From the NCBI GenBank assembly GCA_002491065.1, contig DKVF01000085.1, positions 1 to 31,976 on the forward strand: a stretch of 31,976 bases of DNA. Direction: 5' to 3'. A program made the position numbers and the translations under genes. Within the stretch, counting starts at the first letter, position 1. Every line of letters starts with the position of its first letter. Below, piece by piece: positions 1 to 8,878 of this stretch. Source of the DNA: Peptococcaceae bacterium UBA7185. Its GTDB lineage: Bacteria > Bacillota > Peptococcia > Peptococcales > Peptococcaceae. The notes below the pieces were generated by a model, which ran no database searches, was not told the origin of the DNA, and was given only the letters and a program-made list of their open reading frames with translations.

Positions 1-251
1 CCTTCGATATATTCAAAAGTTAAATATTCTGAACAATTTTTTATTTTATTTATTTTAAATATAGAATCTTTAAAATACTGTTCTAATAGTGCCCCTTTGT
101 TAATAATATGCGCTATATGGTTATGAGCCTCGGGTGTTGCTGCATGTTTTTCAACGAAACGCTCCTTTTTTTCATTTTCTATAATGAATGTTTTTATCTG
201 AAAATTTTCGAATCTATCATTCGAAAATTTTGCATAAATAATATTCTTCAC
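1..251 (-). CDS. kinase-like protein of the glycan locus, N-terminal part only
   Basis: Reading starts at a GTG at 251, preceded by a GGGTG-type ribosome site, and stays open for 83 codons to the window edge, so the C-terminus is missing. The visible protein resembles the N-lobe of a small-molecule or protein kinase-like fold. It has a beta strand ending in FVEKHA (candidate ATP-binding Lys), a helix containing GALLEQ (candidate alpha-C Glu), and a hinge-like TFEYIEG. It lies 15 nt downstream of a methyltransferase gene, after the glycan ABC exporter. In WbdD of E. coli O8/O9a a methyltransferase and a kinase are fused and cap the O-antigen chain, so a capping role is possible here. The fold is inferred from a short stretch; it could also be an unrelated glycan-modifying enzyme. 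Confidence 0.5.
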   Translation of the reverse strand, partial: MKNIIYAKFSNDRFENFQIKTFIIENEKKERFVEKHAATPEAHNHIAHIINKGALLEQYFKDSIFKINKIKNCSEYLTFEYIE

Positions 252-266
252 TTGTAAACACCCGCT

Positions 267-1181
267 TTATTCAATAATTATCAAAAATGAATTACAAAAC
301 TCTGGAAACAAGCCTGCCTTTATAACAGAATTAAATGCTTTTGTTTCATCAAATAATACCGTTCTTTCTTGATCATAATTCACAATATTATTATTCAGTT
401 CCCCAAGTTTCGGCAGATAATTATCAGAGTAAATTACCTCGGGAAACTTATAGTCAGGATATGGATAATAAAAAAAAGATTTTTCAAAACCAGCTTGAAT
501 GATTAACTGCTCCATCTCACATTTAGAAAATGTTTTAACACCTTCCGAGTTACTATAATCCTCTATTCCCTCAAAATATTCACCTGTGTGATCTTCTTTA
601 CACCCTGCCCAATATTTCATTCCTAATTTATTTTCAATTGCAATGATAACCTTTCCACCTGGTGCTAGGTGTCTTTTGATTTTATTTAAAAATGTACTAT
701 ATGCATTATCCTCAGAAATATATTTCTCACCGTATTCAAACACACCAATTAAAGTAATATAGTCATATGTTTCTGTTAACGATCTTTCAATGTCTTCAAA
801 ATTCCCAAGAATAATTTCAATATTATTGTATTTAGCATTTCTGTACGCATTAATTAAACTTCTTTTTTCAGAAAGTTCTATACATGTTACGGCTTTTGCA
901 CTCTTTGCCAAACATCCTGTAATTGCACCACAACCAGAACCAATCTCTAAAACTGTTTCATTTTTTTGAATCGGAATCCAGCTTATAATATTTTCTCTCA
1001 AATGAGATAAATGATATAATATTGGCCAGCTTTTATGTTCCGCAATGATTCTGTTATAATCAGATTGACTATTGTTCTTGACAATATCTAATAAAACATT
1101 TTCTATTTCACCGTCTGAATACAAATCTTGTCCAGAGTAATGATTGTAATTTAACTTCACTTCGCCAATTTGAAATACCAT
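267..1181 (-). CDS. class I SAM-dependent methyltransferase
   Basis: Encodes 304 residues. The Rossmann motif I reads VLEIGSGCGAITGCLA (about residues 77-92), followed by an acidic strand end (TCIEL) and a later YDYITLIGVFEY block, as in class I SAM methyltransferases. Upstream TTG codons exist, but the ATG at 1181 has a GGGTGGG ribosome site 7 nt away and is preferred. The gene begins 16 nt after the wzt stop and is followed by a kinase-like gene, so it is probably the methylating enzyme of the exported glycan, acting in the cytoplasm on sugar residues or on the chain end. The substrate cannot be read from the sequence. Base composition is AT-rich, as in the adjacent exporter genes. Confidence 0.85.
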   Translation of the reverse strand: MVFQIGEVKLNYNHYSGQDLYSDGEIENVLLDIVKNNSQSDYNRIIAEHKSWPILYHLSHLRENIISWIPIQKNETVLEIGSGCGAITGCLAKSAKAVTCIELSEKRSLINAYRNAKYNNIEIILGNFEDIERSLTETYDYITLIGVFEYGEKYISEDNAYSTFLNKIKRHLAPGGKVIIAIENKLGMKYWAGCKEDHTGEYFEGIEDYSNSEGVKTFSKCEMEQLIIQAGFEKSFFYYPYPDYKFPEVIYSDNYLPKLGELNNNIVNYDQERTVLFDETKAFNSVIKAGLFPEFCNSFLIIIE

Positions 1182-1197
1182 TCTAATCCCACCCTGT

Positions 1198-2484
1198 TTA
1201 TTCAATAGTTATTCTTGAATTCATATCATAATAGCCAACAGAATTTTTGGCGGATACTACTATAATGTCACATACTTCATACAGCCTATGGTAAACAGTA
1301 AACTCTCCATTTCTATAACCAGTTAATCCAAGTGATAATAAATATGAGCCACCCTGTAAATCAATAGGCTGCGTAAATGTAATTGTTCGTTCTTCACCAG
1401 CTTCAACCTGAAGCAAGCCTATATTTTCAAGCATAGTATTTGTTCCAGCTAGTTCTGTCCCTTGCATATTCAATATAGTAAATGCAAAAATCGGATCTTC
1501 TATAGCAGAATAGAATTTAACATGCATTTTGATTGTAAATTCAGATCCTTTGCTTAATGTATTTGTAATTCTATTTTTTTCATCAAGAATTGCAAAATCA
1601 AAAATTTCACCCATCATATTTCCATACTCATTAATATGAGGATTTAACGAAAGTTGTACTTTCCATAAGCCACCTTGTTGTTTTACTGATGTTACTTCAT
1701 CTAGCATATTTTCTTCTTCAACAAGAGGATCAGAAAGAGAAGGTATTTGATTCACTTGATATTTTTTATATAAATCAATCATATCTTTTGGAACACCTTC
1801 GGCTATTTTATTACCTTTATTCATGAAAACAACTTTGTCACAGTACTTGTTAATGCTACTTAAATCATGACTTACAAATAAAATTGTTGTACCATTGGCT
1901 TTTAATTCTTCAAATTTTTTATAACATTTCGCTTGAAAAAATACATCGCCAACACTCAAGGCTTCATCCACAATTAATATTTCTGGTTCTACATTAATTG
2001 CCACTGCAAATGCCAAACGAGCAAACATCCCACTGGAATATGTTTTTACCGGTTGATGAATAAACTCTCCAATATCTGCAAATTGTAATATACCATCTAC
2101 TTTGGCATTTACTTCTTCACGGGTATAGCCCATCATTGTCCCATTTAAATAGATATTTTCCAATCCAGTATACTCTGGATTAAATCCTGCACCCAATTCC
2201 AGAAGAGCTGATATTTTTCCATTCACTTTTACAGTACCGGATGTAGGCGACAATACTCCAGTGATAATCTTGAGCAAGGTGGATTTTCCTGCACCATTAG
2301 TACCGATAATACCAATATTTTCACCACGATGAATTTCTAGGTTAATATTGCTCAGTGCATAAAAATCCTTGGAGTATTGTTTATGGGTAATGCTCAAAGA
2401 TTCTTTCAGGCGGTCTATTGGTTTGTCATACATCTTATACACTTTTGTCAAATCACGAATCTCTATCATCAAGTCATTATCCAT
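1198..2484 (-). CDS. ABC transporter ATP-binding protein for polysaccharide export (Wzt-like)
   Basis: Encodes 428 residues. The N-terminal ATPase has Walker A GTNGAGKST (61-69), the signature block YSSGMFARLAFAV, Walker B ILIVDEAL and the switch histidine in FVSHD. A further ~165 residues (from about 265) form a beta-rich C-terminal domain of the Wzt_C kind. In O8/O9a-type systems this domain binds the finished, capped glycan before export. The start is the ATG at 2484, with GGGGAG 7 nt upstream; the TTG 15 nt further up lies inside that ribosome site. It sits 24 nt after the permease gene and ahead of the methyltransferase. Teichoic-acid exporters (TagH) are related, but the long C-terminal domain favours the Wzt type. 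Confidence 0.92.
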   Translation of the reverse strand: MDNDLMIEIRDLTKVYKMYDKPIDRLKESLSITHKQYSKDFYALSNINLEIHRGENIGIIGTNGAGKSTLLKIITGVLSPTSGTVKVNGKISALLELGAGFNPEYTGLENIYLNGTMMGYTREEVNAKVDGILQFADIGEFIHQPVKTYSSGMFARLAFAVAINVEPEILIVDEALSVGDVFFQAKCYKKFEELKANGTTILFVSHDLSSINKYCDKVVFMNKGNKIAEGVPKDMIDLYKKYQVNQIPSLSDPLVEEENMLDEVTSVKQQGGLWKVQLSLNPHINEYGNMMGEIFDFAILDEKNRITNTLSKGSEFTIKMHVKFYSAIEDPIFAFTILNMQGTELAGTNTMLENIGLLQVEAGEERTITFTQPIDLQGGSYLLSLGLTGYRNGEFTVYHRLYEVCDIIVVSAKNSVGYYDMNSRITIE

Positions 2485-2508
2485 ATCAGAACTCCCCAAC
2501 TTTTATTT

Positions 2509-3501
2509 TTATAACACATCAGCAAAATGTGGACGTAACTTGCGAAACAATACAATACCTATTACAAACAGACTGATGGTTACCACCCAGAAATACAATG
2601 TCAGCTTTACATCATAAAACAATGGTTGACCGTATATCATGGCATTGCGATAGCCATCCACAATGTAGTACATTGGATTCATTTTAATAATCCCTAAAAA
2701 TCTGTCAGGCATAATATCTATTGACCACATAATTGGTGTCAGCCACATACCGAACTGCAAAATAATAGAGATAATTTGTCCCAAATCTTTGAAAAACACA
2801 ATAGTTGATGCAGTAATAAATGATATTCCTACTACTAGAGCACACATACAAAATGCATAATATACCATCTGCAAAACTGCTACTGTAGGGTATATTTGAT
2901 AGCACAAAAAAAATACTATTAAAAACAAAACGAAAAAACCATGCACAAACAACGCCGATAATATTTTAATGATGGGAAGCACACTTATTTTAAAAGCAAC
3001 TTGTCTAACTAGATAACTATATTCCATAAAAGCATTTGTAGCACCATTCCATGCTTCCGAAAAAAAGAACCATGGCACTAAACCACAAGCTAACCACAAA
3101 GCAAACGGTATATCTGATACTGGTGCAGAACGGAACCCGATTTCAAATACAAACCAGAACACCAGAATGGTGCATACAGGCTGAACAAATGCCCAGATGA
3201 TGCCAAAATATGAACCAGTATATCTAGCTCTAAAATCGTTTTTAGCTAACGAAAAAATCAAGCCTTTATTTTGATACAAGTCTCTAAAAAAGATTGCAAT
3301 CTCTTTTAAATATACAAATCGATAAATCAATACTGTTAATGTTGTTGCAATCAATAAAGGCAATATAATAGGTTTTGTCTCCCAAAACTTTAACGAGAAA
3401 TTCATATTACCCGGTGCAATTAATATTTGCGCTATATAAAATATCAACACAAAAATCATTGCATACACCGGCAAGCGTTTTAATTGTTGTTTCACTGTCA
3501 T
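2509..3501 (-). CDS. ABC-2 type polysaccharide export permease (Wzm/TagG-like)
   Basis: Encodes 330 residues with about eight hydrophobic segments: two near the N-terminus (residues ~13-30 and 43-60), then the six-helix ABC-2 core. An amphipathic stretch before the core, LAKNDFRARYTGSYFGIIWA, is typical of Wzm/TagG permeases. Together with the Wzt-like ATPase it should move an undecaprenyl-linked glycan across the cytoplasmic membrane. Its ATG overlaps the rfbC stop by one base (TAATG), showing translational coupling to the rhamnose genes, and wzt follows 24 nt later. The sequence becomes clearly more AT-rich from here toward the window start than in the rfb genes. Confidence 0.9.
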   Translation of the reverse strand: MTVKQQLKRLPVYAMIFVLIFYIAQILIAPGNMNFSLKFWETKPIILPLLIATTLTVLIYRFVYLKEIAIFFRDLYQNKGLIFSLAKNDFRARYTGSYFGIIWAFVQPVCTILVFWFVFEIGFRSAPVSDIPFALWLACGLVPWFFFSEAWNGATNAFMEYSYLVRQVAFKISVLPIIKILSALFVHGFFVLFLIVFFLCYQIYPTVAVLQMVYYAFCMCALVVGISFITASTIVFFKDLGQIISIILQFGMWLTPIMWSIDIMPDRFLGIIKMNPMYYIVDGYRNAMIYGQPLFYDVKLTLYFWVVTISLFVIGIVLFRKLRPHFADVL

Positions 3502-4058
3502 TACCTTCTATACTCAAAATCTACATCGCTGTCTCGCAATAATGGCGCTTTCCCGTCTTTTTCTGCTACAATCGGCGTTTCCACACCCCAGTCCACAGCC
3601 AGTTCCGGATCGTTCCACAGGATGCTGCGCTCTGCTGGCTGATTATAATAGTTATCAGCCTTATATAAAAATTCCACATCGTCAGTCAATGTCACAAATC
3701 CATGGGCAAACCCGCGGGGAATCAGCAGTTGCCGTTTGTTTTCCGCAGATAGTTCTACTGCTACCCATTTTTTATAGGTGGGAGAGCCTTTCCGCAAATC
3801 TACGGCTACATCCAGCACAGCGCCGCGAGCACAGCGCACCAGCTTGGCTTGGCTGGCACCGCCATTTTGGAAGTGCAATCCCCGCAAGGTTCCTTTTTTG
3901 GCAGAGTAAGATTGATTGTCCTGCACAAAATTGTAGTATAGACCTTTCTCTTCCAGCTTGCGTTGGCTCCAGCTTTCCATGAACCAACCTCTGTGATCGC
4001 CAAACACTTGCGGCTCTATAATATACACATCCAAGACATCAGTTTCTAATATGTTCAC
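3501..4058 (-). CDS. rfbC: dTDP-4-dehydrorhamnose 3,5-epimerase
   Basis: RmlC/RfbC, 185 residues, the usual family length. It epimerises C3 and C5 of dTDP-4-keto-6-deoxyglucose, the third step of dTDP-L-rhamnose synthesis. Family blocks are present in order: DHRGWFMESW, QDNQSYS, TLRGLHFQ (catalytic His about residue 62), IPRGFAHGFVTL, LYKADNYY (catalytic Tyr region) and ILWNDPELAVDW. It lies in the rhamnose operon after rfbB, with a 99-nt gap that contains a small GC-rich hairpin, and its stop overlaps the permease start by one base. Confidence 0.96.
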   Translation of the reverse strand: MNILETDVLDVYIIEPQVFGDHRGWFMESWSQRKLEEKGLYYNFVQDNQSYSAKKGTLRGLHFQNGGASQAKLVRCARGAVLDVAVDLRKGSPTYKKWVAVELSAENKRQLLIPRGFAHGFVTLTDDVEFLYKADNYYNQPAERSILWNDPELAVDWGVETPIVAEKDGKAPLLRDSDVDFEYRR

Positions 4059-4093
4059 GTTATGTTCCCCTTTACAGTAAAAATATGTACATA

Positions 4094-4107
4094 CGGGGCT
4101 TGCCCCG
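4094..4107 (-). repeat. small GC-rich hairpin in the rfbB-rfbC gap
   Basis: A perfect palindrome, CGGGGC/GCCCCG, sits in the 99-nt spacer upstream of rfbC. As minus-strand RNA it can form a 5-6 bp GC stem with a tight CAAG loop, but no U-run follows directly. It may be a processing or partial attenuation hairpin rather than a terminator. Confidence 0.4.
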
Positions 4108-4157
4108 CAAAAATTTACTAATATCTGTTTCTTCCATCTTTTACGTAGAATTATCCC

Positions 4158-5213
4158 TTACCGGTTACCATACATCGTTTCATAATACTGTTGGTATACT
4201 CCGTTCACGATGTTTTCCGTCCATTGTTTGTGCTGTAAGTACCAATCAATGGTCAGCTTGATACCTGTTTCAAAATCAGTTTCCGGATACCATCCCAATT
4301 CCTCCTTAATCTTTGTCGGGTCAATGCCATAACGGCGATCATGCCCTTTGCGGTCCTGCACGTATTGAATCAACTGTTCATCAATGGCAGTATCCACTTG
4401 CTGCAGCTGCTGTAAAATGGTTTTCACAATGGTGATATTGGTGCGTTCATTATGCCCGCCCACATTATATACCTGACCGTTTTTTCCACTATTGATAACC
4501 ATGTCGATTGCTTTGCAATGATCCTCCACATAAAGCCAATCCCGCACATTCAACCCGTCACCATATACCGGCAGGGCTTTATGCTGCAAGGCATTGTTCA
4601 ACATCAAGGGAATCAATTTTTCCGGAAATTGATATGGTCCGTAATTGTTTGAACAACGGGTGATATTCATCGGCAGTCTGTAGGTATCATGGTATGCCTG
4701 CACAAATAAATCAGCGGAAGTTTTGCTGGCGGAATAAGGACTGTGAGGGTTCAGCGGAGTTTCTTCCGTAAAATACCCTTCCGCACCCAACGAGCCATAC
4801 ACTTCATCGGTGGAAACCTGTAAATACTTTACGCCTTCCTTGTATTGATCATCGCCAATACACCAAGCCGCTCTGGCATGATTTAATAGATTCAAGGTGC
4901 CAAATACATTGGTCTGCAAAAAGATATTCGGGTCGGTAATGCTACGATCCACATGGCTCTCCGCTGCAAAATTGACAACATAATCAATATCAAATCGTTG
5001 AAAAAGGCTTTCTACCAGTTTGTCATCACAGATATCTCCCTGCACAAAAATGTGGCGACTATCTTTTTCTACACTTTCTAAGTTTTCCAAATTTCCTGCA
5101 TAGGTCAATTTATCCAAATTGATAATGCGAATATCAGCATAGTTTTTCAGCATATAGAGTACAAAATTGGAGCCAATAAATCCGGCGCCGCCAGTCACAA
5201 GATAGGTTTTCAT
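4158..5213 (-). CDS. rfbB: dTDP-glucose 4,6-dehydratase
   Basis: RmlB/RfbB, 351 residues. It converts dTDP-glucose to dTDP-4-keto-6-deoxyglucose using tightly bound NAD+. Seen: the N-terminal Rossmann motif VTGGAGFIGSN, the FAAESHVDRSI block, STDEVYGSL (catalytic Thr-Asp-Glu) and YSASK (the YxxxK pair, about residue 158). The open frame extends 19 codons further upstream, but the ATG at 5213 has an AAAGAGG ribosome site, matches the family start MKTYLVTGG, and overlaps the rfbD stop by four bases (ATGA). The gene is translationally coupled within the rhamnose operon. Confidence 0.97.
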   Translation of the reverse strand: MKTYLVTGGAGFIGSNFVLYMLKNYADIRIINLDKLTYAGNLENLESVEKDSRHIFVQGDICDDKLVESLFQRFDIDYVVNFAAESHVDRSITDPNIFLQTNVFGTLNLLNHARAAWCIGDDQYKEGVKYLQVSTDEVYGSLGAEGYFTEETPLNPHSPYSASKTSADLFVQAYHDTYRLPMNITRCSNNYGPYQFPEKLIPLMLNNALQHKALPVYGDGLNVRDWLYVEDHCKAIDMVINSGKNGQVYNVGGHNERTNITIVKTILQQLQQVDTAIDEQLIQYVQDRKGHDRRYGIDPTKIKEELGWYPETDFETGIKLTIDWYLQHKQWTENIVNGVYQQYYETMYGNR

Positions 5214-6118
5214 ACAAAAATACCTCTTTCTAATCCATTTTTCATATATTGGGCCAATGCATCCTGCCAAGTACGCATTTCGTCCCCTACAGTATTGCGC
5301 AAGGCCATATTATCCAACGCCGAATAAGCCGGACGATTGGCAGGCTTTGGCTCTTTTCCCGCATAAAACTCCTCTGTACTGCAAGCCGCCGGTTGATTAT
5401 CTATTCCAGCCATTTCCAAAAAAGCACAGGCAAACTCATACCAGCTGCAAATACCATTGTTGGTGCAATGATAAATCCCATACTGTTCTGTCAACGCCAA
5501 TTTCAAAATGTGGTAAGCTAAATCATTAGCATTGGTGGGATTACCCAGTTGATCTTTGACGACCTTCAAATTCTTACCTGCTTTGGCCGCTTTTACGATG
5601 GTTTTGATGAAATTACTGCCATGATATCCATAGAGCCACGCAGTGCGCACAACAAAAGTCTTAGAGCCCTGCAGAGCATAGCGCTCCCCTAAATATTTAG
5701 ACTTTCCGTAAACACTTTTCGGCACACACATATCCCATTCTTTATATGGAACATTTCCATCACCGGCAAATACATAATCGGTAGAGACCTGCACCAACTT
5801 ACAACCTGCTTTTCCGGCATATAATGCCAACTGCTGCGGCACCACACTGTTCACCAAAAATGCAGTGTCCTGATTGGTTTCGCAACCGTCTACATTAGTA
5901 AAAGCTGCACAATTCAGGATGATATTGGGAGCAAATTGCTGTAGCATCTGCTGTAATGCAGCAAAGTCGGTCAAATCCAAATCCTCTTTATCCACAGCCA
6001 AAACCTCTGCATCCGCGTAAGCAGTCGAAATCGCTCCAATTTCAGCATATCCACTGCGCAACATATCCTGCAATTCTGTGCCCAGCTGTCCCTTGCCCCC
6101 TGTAATAAATAGTTTCAT
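5210..6118 (-). CDS. rfbD: dTDP-4-dehydrorhamnose reductase
   Basis: RmlD/RfbD, 302 residues, the NAD(P)H-dependent last step that yields dTDP-L-rhamnose. Short-chain dehydrogenase features: the glycine-rich start FITGGKGQLGTEL, NCAAFTNVDGCE (substrate-pocket block), the STDYVFAGD strand and the catalytic YGKSK (Tyr137/Lys141). It starts 4 nt after the rfbA stop and its own stop overlaps the rfbB start, so the genes are tightly packed in one transcript. Confidence 0.96.
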   Translation of the reverse strand: MKLFITGGKGQLGTELQDMLRSGYAEIGAISTAYADAEVLAVDKEDLDLTDFAALQQMLQQFAPNIILNCAAFTNVDGCETNQDTAFLVNSVVPQQLALYAGKAGCKLVQVSTDYVFAGDGNVPYKEWDMCVPKSVYGKSKYLGERYALQGSKTFVVRTAWLYGYHGSNFIKTIVKAAKAGKNLKVVKDQLGNPTNANDLAYHILKLALTEQYGIYHCTNNGICSWYEFACAFLEMAGIDNQPAACSTEEFYAGKEPKPANRPAYSALDNMALRNTVGDEMRTWQDALAQYMKNGLERGIFV

Positions 6119-6122
6119 GGAG

Positions 6123-7001
6123 CTAACCCTCCTCCACCATATCGGCTACTTTAAACAAGTATTTTCCATAATCACTTTTTTTATAATGTTCCGCATGTTC
6201 CAGCAATTTTTCTCGGCTAATCCATCGATTGCGATAAGCAATCTCTTCTAAGCAAGCCACATAGAGCCCCTGCCGCTTTTGAATTGCTTCAATAAAATTA
6301 GCGGCATCCTGCATAGCCTGATGGGTTCCTGTATCCAGCCAAGCCATCCCACGACCAAATAATTCTACCTTTAGCTTGCCCATCTCTAGATAGGCATTGT
6401 TGACCGCAGTGATTTCTTTTTCCCCACGGGCTGAAGGCTCTACAGTTTTAGCAATTTCGATAACCTGGTTATCATAAAAATACAGTCCTGGCACTGCATA
6501 ATTGGATTTAGGCTGTACCGGTTTTTCCTCAATGGAGAGTGCATTTCCTTCACTGTCAAACTCCACCACACCAAAGGCCTGAGGATCGCTGACATGATAT
6601 CCAAAAATCGTTGCACCGTCTTTGCGGTTCGCTGCTGCCTGCAAGCGTTCACTGAACCCATACCCGTAAAAAATATTGTCGCCCAATACCAGACAAACAT
6701 TGTCATCACCGATAAAGTCTTCACCGATGAGAAAAGCCTCTGCCAACCCATTAGGCTGCGGCTGTACAGCATACTGAATTGTCATGCCTAATTGACTGCC
6801 ATCGCCGAACAATTCCTGAAAATCTGGTAAATCCCGCAGCGTAGAGATGATCAATACTTCCCGTATTCCTGCCAGCATCAAGGTTGACATGGGATAATAT
6901 ACCATAGGTTTATCATAAACCGTTAAAATCTGCTTAGACACAGACAATGTGGAAGGATATAATCTTGTTCCACTGCCGCCTGCTAAAATAATGCCTTTCA
7001 T
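6123..7001 (-). CDS. rfbA: glucose-1-phosphate thymidylyltransferase
   Basis: RmlA/RfbA, 292 residues. It activates glucose-1-phosphate with dTTP to dTDP-glucose, the entry step of dTDP-rhamnose synthesis. The nucleotide-binding signature GGSGTRLYPST lies at the extreme N-terminus. QPQPNGLAEAF, LVLGDNIFYG (metal-binding Asp) and WLDTGTH follow, all typical of RmlA. It is the first rfb gene in transcription order, 18 nt after the glycosyltransferase gene, and leads rfbD-rfbB-rfbC. Confidence 0.97.
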   Translation of the reverse strand: MKGIILAGGSGTRLYPSTLSVSKQILTVYDKPMVYYPMSTLMLAGIREVLIISTLRDLPDFQELFGDGSQLGMTIQYAVQPQPNGLAEAFLIGEDFIGDDNVCLVLGDNIFYGYGFSERLQAAANRKDGATIFGYHVSDPQAFGVVEFDSEGNALSIEEKPVQPKSNYAVPGLYFYDNQVIEIAKTVEPSARGEKEITAVNNAYLEMGKLKVELFGRGMAWLDTGTHQAMQDAANFIEAIQKRQGLYVACLEEIAYRNRWISREKLLEHAEHYKKSDYGKYLFKVADMVEEG

Positions 7002-7019
7002 GATGTAATCTCCTTTGTA

Positions 7020-7943
7020 TTATCTCAATAATTGTCCCATTACTCGAACAAAACCCTTTTTATATAGCTGAAATTTCCTTAATGCTATCACCTTTTCAAT
7101 AATTGTTTTTTTATCAAATAAGCTGTACGTCCTCAACATCTCTTTTTGTTCACAACTCAGCCTTAAGTAATAAAATTCCAAAAACTCTCCACTTTGCAAA
7201 TATTGTTTTAACAAATTTTGATGAATTTCCTGACCGCAACACAATTTCCATAAAAGATACCGTAATGTTTTCACATTTTTTGCACCATTGGCATTATCGC
7301 CATGCTGCCGATACAATATCGTAGCACGGTCAACAAAGCCAATCTCTCCAAAGGCTGCAGCCACCAGGGCCAACCACATATCATGCATCACGGCATGCTT
7401 TGGGATTTCCGTAACCAAATCCAGCAGCGGACGATTTACCATCATGGTGCAGCCGGTCACAATATTCTGTACTAAAATATTGTTCAGTTTATTTCGTGCC
7501 GCATCCATATTTTGCATGCGAAACAGTGATGGATTCAGGATTCGCAAAAAGGAATCTACCACAGCCAAATCCGTATGAACCAACAGCGGCGTTTCTGCAC
7601 CGTACTGCTGTACCATCTGCTGCATCTTATCCAAGGTGAGCTGTATTTTTTGCGGCAGCCACACATCATCCTGATCGGCAAACATGGTATATTCAGCGGA
7701 ACTATACTGCAGCAGCTGAAAAAAATTGTTTTGCGCGGAACCGCTGGGCTGTTCTGCCTGTATCAATCTAATCTGCTCCGGCCGCAATAACTGATATTCT
7801 TTGATCACTTCTACTGTTCTATCTGTAGAACAGTCATCCCGAATAATCAACCGCCAATCCTGATTGCTCTGCTGCAGAATAGAATCTAACTGAGGACGTA
7901 AAAACCTTTCGCCATTATATGTGGCCATTAAAATATCAATCAT
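7020..7943 (-). CDS. family 2 glycosyltransferase, probable rhamnosyltransferase
   Basis: Encodes 307 residues with a GT-A fold at the N-terminus: ILMATYNGERFLRPQLDSIL, the RDDCSTDRT block and the DQDDVW motif carrying the metal-binding Asp residues. An HDMWL block further on is typical of rhamnosyltransferase-like members of this family. There is no clear membrane segment, so it is likely a cytoplasmic or membrane-associated enzyme adding a sugar to the growing glycan. Its start overlaps the preceding glycosyltransferase stop by four bases, and rfbA follows. Use of dTDP-rhamnose as donor is inferred from the neighbouring genes. Confidence 0.88.
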   Translation of the reverse strand: MIDILMATYNGERFLRPQLDSILQQSNQDWRLIIRDDCSTDRTVEVIKEYQLLRPEQIRLIQAEQPSGSAQNNFFQLLQYSSAEYTMFADQDDVWLPQKIQLTLDKMQQMVQQYGAETPLLVHTDLAVVDSFLRILNPSLFRMQNMDAARNKLNNILVQNIVTGCTMMVNRPLLDLVTEIPKHAVMHDMWLALVAAAFGEIGFVDRATILYRQHGDNANGAKNVKTLRYLLWKLCCGQEIHQNLLKQYLQSGEFLEFYYLRLSCEQKEMLRTYSLFDKKTIIEKVIALRKFQLYKKGFVRVMGQLLR

Positions 7944-8788
7944 ACCGCTTCACCCATAAAGGCCGGCATTTTTTTCTGAATAACCCACTTCACCATTCCT
8001 GTTACCCATCTGGGATAGCGTTCCTGATAATAGCGGTCATAAAAGATAAGCATAGAATTATAAAAATGATATTTCACAACAGGATTATGCGTGGCCTTAC
8101 CACTTTGTCCTTTTAAATGAATGCAGGACACAAACGGATAATAAACAATTTGATAGCCAGCGGCTTTTACTCTCCAGCAGAGATCTAAATCCTCGCCATA
8201 CATAAAAAAAGTTTCATCAAACCCTTGTACTTGTTGATATAGTTTTGCAGATATCATCAAATAGGCTCCCGTTACTGCATCTACATTTTGAATTTTGTCA
8301 TTGTCCAAGTGTCCCAAACAATAGCCATTCATCAACGGAATTTTCGGAAACAATTTGTCCAGATGAAGAAAATAACAAAAGGCATTCCATGGCGTCGGAA
8401 AGCCGCGCTTACAGGCATGGTCCAATTCTCCATTTTGCAAAACAACTTTTACGCCCAAAATTCCTACCTGTTGGTTTTTTCGTAAATACAAAACTGATTC
8501 ATCTAAGGTACGCTCCTGCATTACCGTGTCGGAATTTAAGAACAATATATATTCTCCCCGCGCCTCCATAGCGCCGATATTACATCCATGAGAGAAGCCC
8601 TTGTTTTCTACATGGGATACTATCTTTACACCACTCAAATTTGTACTAAAATACTCATCTGGATTGTCCGAATTATCCACTATAATAATTTCAAATTCAA
8701 TATTTGGACGGCTTAAAAAAATGGCTTCTACCGCTTGTGTCGTTAGCTTTCTGGTATTATGATTGATTATGACAATAGATAAGTCCAT
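7940..8788 (-). CDS. family 2 glycosyltransferase
   Basis: Encodes 282 residues from the ATG at 8788. The start MDLSIVIINHNT is the usual beginning of this family. Then come IIIVDNSDNP, FLNSDTVMQ (the DxD-like metal site) and GYDE-like GFDETFFMYGEDLDLCWR, a hallmark of GT2 enzymes of the rhamnosyltransferase/WcaA kind. An AAAGGA ribosome site lies about 10 nt upstream. A TTG start at 8836 would add 16 residues and is less family-like. It is the first gene of the polysaccharide operon and ends overlapping the next glycosyltransferase. Confidence 0.87.
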   Translation of the reverse strand: MDLSIVIINHNTRKLTTQAVEAIFLSRPNIEFEIIIVDNSDNPDEYFSTNLSGVKIVSHVENKGFSHGCNIGAMEARGEYILFLNSDTVMQERTLDESVLYLRKNQQVGILGVKVVLQNGELDHACKRGFPTPWNAFCYFLHLDKLFPKIPLMNGYCLGHLDNDKIQNVDAVTGAYLMISAKLYQQVQGFDETFFMYGEDLDLCWRVKAAGYQIVYYPFVSCIHLKGQSGKATHNPVVKYHFYNSMLIFYDRYYQERYPRWVTGMVKWVIQKKMPAFMGEAV

Positions 8789-8878
8789 CTCCTGCACGTC
8801 CTTTTTCCAAATACTCTGCTTATCCGCACTTTTCAATATCCTATACTTTTTAAGACATGCTTATGCTTACTACATATC

